Origin: Platerodrilus igneus
Taxonomy: Eukaryota; Arthropoda; Insecta; Coleoptera; Lycidae
Reading direction: 5' to 3'
NCBI GenBank assembly: GCA_036346225.1
Contig: JARFIW010001665.1
Location: forward strand, 124,001-188,000
Length of the DNA: 64,000 nucleotides
In this document: one piece after another, positions 56,141 to 64,000 of the stretch
How the letters are laid out: each line of letters begins with the position of its first letter
Position numbering within the stretch: position 1 is the first letter of the stretch
Made by a program: the position numbers and the translations under genes
The notes under the pieces: generated by a model
What the model saw: the letters and a program-made list of their open reading frames with translations, nothing else
The model's database searches: none
What the model was told of the DNA's origin: nothing

Positions 56141-57805
56141 AAACGTTTAGCAATGACAGTGTTAAAAATGTCACATCTTTTACATTTGCAGGAAAAAGTC
56201 AAAAAAAGTGGAGAAACTACCTCATGGCGTGAGGTACGCAAAAAACAAATGTTGAAATTTCAGGAACAAATTAAACGACCTCAGCGACAACAGAAAAACG
56301 TGTCGAATTTCCATGTTTCAAAAGTGTTCAGGAGAGAGTTCAGAGACAGAAGCTTATCATAACCTACCTCGTTTATTGATCAATGACTCTATCCTTTTCC
56401 GTTTCCGCGATTGTTATGGTACGGATTTAATTCGCACAATAATACGTCAGTCATTTCTTACAAACCTCAGATAAAAACGCATCCAGGAAGTCATCATGTA
56501 TAATCAGCTTCCTTGCGAAAAAACCGCAAAATTCATTCGAACAAAAAATTAGACAAAAGCCAAGTATTAAATCATCCAATTAAGATAGAAGCGTGATGTG
56601 TGGATATATCTTCTCTTTCAGTTTCCTAATAGACAAACACCAACCTTGTAACAAATAAGACAAACTCGTACTAGCAACAACGATTTGAACCGAGAAAGTG
56701 AGAGCACTCGCGATGCGCAATATTGTTTTTACGCAAAAATGTGACCTCATGCCTACTTAGATCATAATTATTGCATGTAAATCGCGTTTGCGAAAGAATC
56801 ATGTACTGAACTAGATCTGCAGACGCACAATCATGGCTAACAAGATCAAATGAATCATTACCCTATTAAAGATAATTAAACAAGTTTATTTCACTTAATT
56901 AACGTGTAAGAAACACCACATGGAAATCGTAAACTAACACCATCTGTCTTACAAAGTAATAGTGGACCTTGAACTGATCCCTGAGCAACCCCAGGCATGC
57001 TAGAAGAAATTCCGTTACAGCAGGCGTTCATAAACATAACACAATTTATTTTAACGCCGTGCTAATTGGAATGCGATTGTCATTTCTTTATAACACTTAC
57101 ACAACCTCATTAGAGAATGGAATCTAGACCGGATCCACGGAACATAACTTCAACCGTATTAACTTAATTATTTATCATAATACGCGGTGCTGTCTGTTGA
57201 GAGTGAAAGGAACGCATGACGTATTTTGCTAAATCCGTGATAGAGTCGCTTCGCGGGAGAAGGATCACGTCCCTCTTCGTCTCGGGTTACTACGAGAACA
57301 AGAAGATTGTCTAGCGCGCCATGTGTTCACTTCAGAGAAAATTCAGGAGAAATGGATACTCTCGAGTAGTACCCCATCTCTCAGGATGAAGTCAGACTGA
57401 TAACCTTCTCAGTATGGCAATGGCATTACCTTTGCGTTGAACTGACAACTGTTCCTCCAAGTAGGCTGTGCTTGGTAATTCCCCACATTTTTGCGAGGTT
57501 AGCGATTCAGCGTCTTCTAATCCTTCGATTTCAAAGAGAACACATGTAGAACATAAAGCGTCGGCTGGGTTCAGACCATCGTATGTGGCTACTACGAAGA
57601 TCACTCTGAGTTAGCGTTGAACCATTCGGTCAAAAACGCCAGTGGAAGAGTACGAATTGAGCTCAAACGATGGGTAGAAGTTTTATTTGAAATAGTTACC
57701 AAGGAACTGTAGTAGAGTAGGTACTTCATAGCTAGTAGGGACGTTCTTCGCTATGGGACAGATAATAACAAAGGCTTCCTGTACAATCAAGTAAAAGAAT
57801 GATAC
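56141..57805. other. Unique DNA with no supported gene
   Basis: The plus frame ending at 56362 (KSGETTSWREVRKKQML...) begins inside the last satellite monomer; its basic, Gln-rich C-terminal 50 residues lie in non-repeat DNA and are unrecognised. 57392-57604 on the minus strand is open but has no motif. Nothing else was seen. Confidence 0.4.
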
Positions 57806-58080
57806 AGGGCAAGTCAGGGTAAACCGAAGGCTTGCATGTTGGACACAACCTGATGAGACATAGTCATCCATATAAAACTCCAAAGTGCGACGTCATACCT
57901 AGTGGGGTTCCGTTGCAGGAGTTGGTGTGTTCAGTTTTTACTAGATCAAGGAGGCTGAAGTTGGGCAATCATGTCTTCCAAGTTCAACTCTTGTGGAATT
58001 GTGCTGTGGCAAACCAGTCCTGAAAGAGATCTAGTTCGAAGTGGTTCCTTGTAGCCTGATGAAGAACAGTACCACGTTAT
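57806..58080 (+). repeat. Diverged outlying monomer of the 326 bp satellite
   Basis: Shares with the main array the order GGCAAGTC, GTTGGACACAACCTGATG, ATAAAACTCC, TGTGTCC-like, GGAGGCTGA, CAAACCAGTCCTGAAAGAG and ACGTTATTGGGTAAGG, with much more divergence. It is separated from the array by the microsatellite block. Confidence 0.75.
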
Positions 58081-58099
58081 TGGGTAAGGGTGGAGATGG

Positions 58100-58250
58100 C
58101 AGGTCCGGCTGCCGATGGTCCAGACTGATAAGGCAACATCCGTCGAGCGTTCCTCTTTGACGATTGGGATATCCGGCTTCCGATGGTCCTGGTCCTAAAG
58201 CAAGAACGTAACACGGATACCAACATCACACACAACACACATACACACAA

Positions 58251-58299
<49 letters not shown>

Positions 58300-58520
58300 C
58301 TAAACACACGCTTCCATTGCCTTTTCAACATTTGGATTTCCGGCTGCCGATGGTCCGGACTGACAAGGCAATTTCCGTTGTGCGTTCTTCCTTGACGACT
58401 GGGATATCCGGCTGCCGATGGTCCTGGTCCTAGAGGGGGAACGTAACACGGACCAACATCACACACAACACACAACCCCCCCCCACACACACATACACAC
58501 AAAACACATGACGGTTACTT
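58100..58520. repeat. Two 140-160 bp direct repeats interleaved with CA microsatellites
   Basis: CCGGCTGCCGATGGTCC...ACACGGA...AACATCACACACAACACAC occurs at about 58106-58250 and 58338-58480. Each copy is followed by a (CT)n/(CA)n or poly-C/(CA)n tract (58250-58300 and 58478-58510). Confidence 0.8.
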
Positions 58521-58599
58521 TCTGTGGGGAAGCCAGGTCTGCTTAAATTTCAGGTAGCAGACTACTGAAACGTTGGAACAAACGTTGGAACAAATAAAA

Positions 58600-61500
58600 T
58601 AAATAAATGACAGGTCCAGGTAAACTGGCAACTTGTGCATTGGACGCAACCTGATGGGACCTTATCACCCACAGAAGATATTCATGAAAAATCTCGTATA
58701 AAACTCCCAAGTGCGCCATCATGTCTAGCGTACGGTTCCGTTGCGCCGGAGGTCAATGTGTCCACTTTTTACACGATGGAGGAAGCTGAGGCGTCTTGGA
58801 CATTCGTGTCTTCCAAGTCCAAATCTTGCGGGACTGTGCTGCGGCAAACCAGTCCTGAAAGAGATCTAGTTTGTGGAGATTCCTTGTAGTCTGGTGAAGA
58901 ACTGTACCGCGTTGTTGGGTAAGGGGGGACTTGGCAAGTCCGAGTAAACTGGCGACTTGTGCGTTGGACGCAAGCTGATGGGACTTTGCCACCCACAGAA
59001 GATATTCGTGAAAAATCTCGTATAAAACTCCCAAGTGCGCCATCATGTCTGGCGTACGGTTCCGTTGCGCCGGATGTTAATGTGTCCACTTTTTACACGA
59101 TCGAGGAAGCTGAGGCGTCTTGGGCATTCGTGTCTTGCAAGTCCAAATTTTGTGAGACTGTGCTGCGACAAACCAGGCCTGAAAGAGATCTAGTTCGAAA
59201 TGGTCCCTTGTAGCCTGATGAAGAACAGTACCACGCTATTGGGTAAGGGTAGAGATGGCAGGTCCAGGTAAACTGGCGACTTGTGCATTGGACGTAACCT
59301 GATGAAACCTTGTCACCCACAGAAGTAATTCATGAAAAATCTCGCATAAAACTCCCAAGTGCGACATCATGTCTGGCGTACGGTTCCGTTGCGCCGGAGG
59401 TCGATGTGTCCACTTTTTACACGATGCAGGAAGCCGCGGCGTCTTGGACATTCGTGTCTTGTAAGTCCAAATCTTGTGGGACTGTGCTGCGGCAAACCAG
59501 TCCTGAAAGAGATCTAGTTTGGGATGGTTCCTTGTAGTCTGGTGAAGAACTATACTACGCTATTGGGTAAGGAGGGACTTGGCAAGTCCGGGTAAACTGG
59601 CGACTTGTATATTGGAAACAACCTGATGGGACTTTGCCACCCACAAAAGAAATTCGTGAGAAATCTCGTATAAAATTCCCAAGTGCGACATCATATAATA
59701 TCTCGTGTGGGGTTCCGTTACAGCGGAGGTCGATGTGTCCACTTTTTACACGATGGAGGAAGCTGAGGCGTCTTGGGCATTCGTGTCTTCCAAGTCCAAA
59801 TCTTGTGGGACTAAGCTGCGGCAAACCAGTCCTGAAAGATACCAAGTTTGGGGTGGTTCCTTGTAGTCTGGTGAAGAACTGTACCACGTTATTGGGTAAG
59901 GAGGGACTTGGCAAGTCCGGGTAAACTGGCAGTTTGTGCGTTGGACACAACCTGATGGGACCTTGCCACCTACAGAAGATATTCGTGTGGAATCTCGTAT
60001 AAAACTCCCAAGTGCGACATCATATAATATCTCGTGTGGGGTTCCGTTACAGCGGAGGTCGATGTGTCCACTTTTTACACGACGGAGGAAGCTGAGGCGT
60101 CTTGGGTATTCGTGTCTTTCAAGTCCAAATCTTATGAGACTGTGCTGGGTCAAACCAGTGCTGAAAAAGATCTAGTTTGGGGTGGTTCCTTGTAGTCTGG
60201 TGAAGAACTGTACCGCATTGTTGGGTAAGGGGGGACTTGGCAAGTCCGAGTAAACTGGCGACTTGTGCGTTGGACACAACCTGATGGGACCTTATCACCC
60301 ACAGAAGATATTCATGAGAAATCTCGCATAAAACTCCCAAGTGCGCCATCATGTCTGGCGTACGGTTCCGTTGCGCCGGATATTGATGTGTCCACTTTTT
60401 ACACGATGGAGGAAGCTGAGGCGTCTTGGGCATTCGTGTCTTGCAAGTCCAAATCTTGTGGGACTGTGCTGCGGCAAACCAGTCCTAAAAGAGATCCAGT
60501 TTGGAGCGGTTCCTAGTAGTCTGGTGAAGAACTGTACCGCGTTGTTGGGTAAGGGGGGACTTGGCAAGTCCGAGTAAACTGGCGACTTGTGCGTTGGACG
60601 CAACCTGATGGGACCTTGCCACCCACAGAAGATATTCGTGAGAAACCTCGTATAAAACTCCCAAGTGCGACATCATGTCTAGTACGGTTCCGTTACACCG
60701 GAGGTCGATGAGTCCACTTTTTACACGATGGAAGAAGCTGAGGCGTCTTGGGTATTCGTGTCTTCCAAATCCAAATCTTGCGGGACTGTGCTACGGCAAA
60801 CCAGTCCTGAAAGAGTTCTAGTTTGGGAAGGTTCCTTGTAGTCTAGTGAAAAACGATACTACGTTATTGGGGAAGAGTCCGGATAAACTGGCGACTTGTC
60901 ATTGGACACAATTTTATGGGGACCTTGTCACCCGCAGAAAATATTCATGAAAAACCTCGTATAAAACTTCCAAGTGCGCCGTCATGTCTAGCGTACGGTT
61001 CCGTTACGCCGGATGTTGATGAGTCCACTTTTTACACGATGGAGGAAGCTGAGGGGTCTTGGGCATTCGTGTCTTGCAAGTCCAAATCTTGTGAGACTGT
61101 GCTGCGGCAAACCAGTCCTAAAAGAGATCTAGTTTGGGATTTTTCCTTGTAGTCTGGTGAAGAACTGTACTACATTATTGGGTAAGAGGGACTTAGCAAG
61201 TCCGGGTAAACTGGCGACTTGTGCATTGGACACAACTTGATAGGGACCTTGTCACCCGCCGAAAATATTCATAAAAAATCTCGTATAAAACTTCCACGTT
61301 ATTGGGTAAGGGTAGAGATGGCAGGTCCAGGTAAACTGGAGACTTGTGCATTGGACGTAACCTGATGAAACCTTGTCATCCACAGAAGATATTCTTGAAA
61401 AATCTCGCATTAAACTCCCAAGTGTTCCATCATGTCTGGCCTTCGGTTCCGTTGCGCCGAATGTCGATGTGTCCACTTTTTACACGATGGAGGAAGCTGA

Positions 61501-63240
61501 GGCGTTTTGGACATTCGTGTCTTGCAAGTCCAAATCTTGTGGGAGTGTGCTGCGGCAAACCAGTTCTGAAAGAGATCTAGTTTGGGATGGTTCCTTGTAG
61601 TCTGGTGAAAAACTGTACCACGTTATTGGGTAAGGGGTGACTTGGCAAGTCCGAGTAAACTGGCGACTTGTACGTTGGACACAACCTGATGGGACTTTGC
61701 CACCCACAGAAGAAATTCGTGAGAAATCTCGTATAAAATTCCCAAGTGCGACATCATATAATATCTCGTGTGGGGTTCCGTTACAGCGGAGGTCGATGTG
61801 TCCACTTTTTACACGATGGAGAAAGCTGAGGCGTCTTGGGTATTCGTGTCTTCCAAATCCAAATCTTGTGGGACTGTGCTGCGGCAAACCAGTCCTGAAA
61901 GAGATCTAGTTTGGGATAGTTCTTTGTAGTCTGATGAAGAACTGTACTACGTTATTGGGTAAGGGGGGACTTGGCAAGTCTAGGTAAACTGGCGACTTGT
62001 GCGTTGGACACAACCTGATGGGACCTTGCCACCCCCAGAAGATATTCGTGAGAAATCTCGTATAAAACTCCCAAGTGCGACATCATATCTAGTGTGCGGT
62101 TCGGTTACACCGAAGGTCGATGAGTCCACTTTTTACACGTTGGAGGAAGCTAAGGTATCTTGGGCATTCGTGTCTTCCAAATCCAAATCTTGCGGGACTG
62201 TGCTGCGGCAAACCAGTCCTGAAAGAGATCTAGTTTGGGATGATTCCTTGTATTCTGATGAAAAACTGTACTACGTTATTGTGTAACGGGGACTTGGCAA
62301 GTCCGGGTAAACTGGCGACTTGTGCGTTCGACGCAACCTGATGGGTCCTTGCCACCCACAGAAGATATTCGTGAGAAATCTCGTATAAAACTCCCAAGTG
62401 CGCCATCATGTCTGGTGTACAGTTTCGTTGCGCCGGATGTTGATGTGTCCACTTTTTACACGATGGTGGAAGCTGAGGAGTTTTGGGGGGGAAGGCAAGT
62501 CCGGATAAACTGGCGACTTGTGTGTTGGACACAACTTGATGGGGACCTTGTCACCCGCAGAAAAGATTCATAAAAAATCTCATATAAAACTTCCAAGTGC
62601 GCCGTCATGTCTAGCGTACGGTTTCGTTGCGCCGGATGTTGATGTGTCCACTTTTTACACGATGGAGGAAGCTGGGGGGTTTTGGGCATTTGTGTCTTGC
62701 AAGTCCAAATCTTGTGGGACTGTGTTGCGGCAAACCAGTCCTGAAAGAGATCTAGTTTGGGATGGTTCCTTGTAGTCTGATGAAGAACTGTACTACGTTA
62801 TTGGTTAAGGGGTGATTTGGCAAGTCCGGGTAAACTGGCAACTTGTGCGTTCGACGAACCTGATGGGACCTTGTCACCCACAGAAGTTATTTATAAGAAA
62901 TCCCGCATAAAACTCCCAAGTGCAACATCATGTCTAGTGTATGGTTCCGTTGTACCGGATGTTGATGTGTCCATTTTTTACCAGACCGAGTAAGATGTGT
63001 CATGGGCACTCATGACTTACAAATCCAACTCTTGTGGGACCCTGCTGCGGCGAAAGAGTTCGGAAAAGATCAATTTTGGAATCGTTCCTTGTAATCTGGT
63101 AAAGAACCGTATCACATTATTGGCCAAGTGGGAAAGGTCATGTCCAGGTAAACCGATGGCTTGCGTGTTGGCGCAACTTCATGAAACCTACATGAGGAAC
63201 CTCGTACAGATCGCCCAAGTATGACAACATGCCTGGTATA
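58600..63240 (+). repeat. Satellite array of about 322-329 bp monomers
   Basis: The landmark TCCACTTTTTACACGA recurs at 58761, 59085, 59409, 59738, 60067, 60391, 60713, 61024, 61472, 61801, 62125, 62448, 62647 and (variant) 62970. Spacings are 311-329 bp except for 448 bp (61024-61472) and 199 bp (62448-62647), which mark partial units. The terminal monomers are more diverged. Open frames occur on both strands at fixed monomer positions but are disrupted differently in different monomers, so I regard the array as non-coding. Confidence 0.92.
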
Positions 63241-63249
63241 CGATTGGGT

Positions 63250-64000
63250 TTCTTTAAAATGATAGTTATCCGAACCCGGTGGAGTGGAAAGCTTTTATAG
63301 TCAAAGTGTGGGACTTTCCAGTCGGCATACCCACTAAACCACTCCCCCTGACGAATACGTCAGCAAACCGGCTCCGCCGTACTACAGCCTAAAAGGTTTA
63401 TTGTGCTGACCCTAGTTAACTACTATACCCAATCTGCAAAGCCTGCACCCCCAATTATAGAGTACAGGTCCCTTGATGAAAGGGTATCAACTTCCTTCGG
63501 GTCTAACTTTGGTCGTCCGAATAGGCACTGCCTCGTTCTACCCGACGCCTCACATTGGTCTCCAGTTCCTCTAAGCATTCAAGGTCTCCGTTATATTTTT
63601 TCATCCTTTGGAGGTGAACCTTGACAGAAGTGTGTCCTGTCAGAAACCCCACAGTGATTCTAAGCAGTTCCCTGCTTAAACTCAGCAGTTCTTGGGTTCT
63701 GTTTTTGCTAGGCCGCTTTACCAGCGCCTTGCTATGTGTAGTCCTGGTCTGTTTCCCAGTCCCTTTGGTGTTAGTTGCACATCCATTCGCTAATATAGCT
63801 ACGGATGGCAGCTTTTGTGACTCCTAAGGCCAGTTCGGGACCGATAAATGGTCTTTGCGCCCCCTGTCTTGCGAGTTCATCTGCAATTTCATTTCTCTTG
63901 AGACCTCGATGGCCTGGCACCCACTGTAATATAACAGAGTTTTGTTGCGCCAGTCCATTAAGTGCCTCAATACATTCCCATACCAGTCTAGATGACACTT
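63250..64000 (-). pseudogene. 3' end of another RNase H-type LINE (partial)
   Basis: The frame entering from the right edge reads the RNase H C-terminal half: LVWECIEALNGL, then VILQWVPGHRGLKRNEIADELAR (63890-63960) and KAAIRSYISEWM, down to about 63775. After a stop or frameshift, 63640-63480 holds LLRITVGFLTGHTSVKVHL, the zinc-knuckle-like end found after RNase H in such LINEs, with its Cys residues largely lost. The 3' UTR has an AATAAA at about 63393 on the minus strand. The element abuts the satellite near 63240. Only this 3' end is in the window. Confidence 0.7.

Noticed and set aside
58635..62775. Many overlapping 60-135 codon frames on both strands of the 326 bp satellite
   Set aside because: Frames on opposite strands overlap in all monomers and are broken at different places in different monomers; this is what an ordinary satellite with few stops would give.
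8062..63240. CRISPR array
   Set aside because: Repeats are hundreds of bases long and directly adjoining; there are no short repeats with unique spacers, and the DNA is eukaryotic.

Overview
This is eukaryotic, almost certainly insect, nuclear DNA: AT-rich, repeat-dense and without a single convincing intact cellular protein-coding gene. The assignment to insects rests on the repeat types (BEL/Pao and errantivirus-like LTR elements, RNase H-bearing Jockey-superfamily LINEs, a mariner, a tRNA-Arg-headed SINE and a protein-primed DNA polymerase B of the kind scattered through insect genomes). No bacterial or phage architecture is seen.

Layout. 1-5.8 kb: a decayed LINE (LINE A) next to a 5'-truncated RNase H-type LINE (LINE X), each split by a solo LTR. 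5.9-8.0 kb: a dispersed repeat and unannotatable AT-rich DNA. 8.06-10.66 kb: a tandem array of about 519 bp units, half of each derived from an LTR. 10.4-13.2 kb: solo LTRs nested in each other. 13.5-14.8 kb: three 449 bp units that look like a triplicated exon. 14.8-20.7 kb: a long minus-strand LINE X with ORF1 and ORF2, its ORF1 hit by three further target-primed insertions. 20.7-24.7 kb: more solo LTRs, two of them inside a mariner. 24.7-28.6 kb: AT-rich DNA with a diverged direct duplication. 28.66-35.45 kb: a complete but dead BEL/Pao element with LTRs and a 5 bp target duplication. 37-41.6 kb: remains of a minus-strand errantivirus-like element (integrase, env, 3' LTR). 42.3-51.2 kb: a gag relic, a 265 bp array with paired TATA-like boxes, and a compact virus-like gene cluster (small intact ORF, possible spliced gene, broken protein-primed DNA polymerase B). 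51.6-56.1 kb and 57.8-63.2 kb: two further satellites of about 330 bp and 326 bp. 63.3-64 kb: the 3' end of another minus-strand LINE.

The unifying theme is nesting. Nine full-length solo LTRs of one superfamily can be delimited to the base by 4 bp target duplications, and they date one another (LTRs D and E lie inside a third LTR; B lies in LINE X; I and J lie in a mariner). Satellites appear to have grown from transposon pieces. The most unusual locus is 45.0-51.2 kb, where a terminal half-monomer of the 265 bp array and an inverted copy 1.8 kb away share a private sequence variant and bracket two convergent small genes next to a DNA polymerase B.
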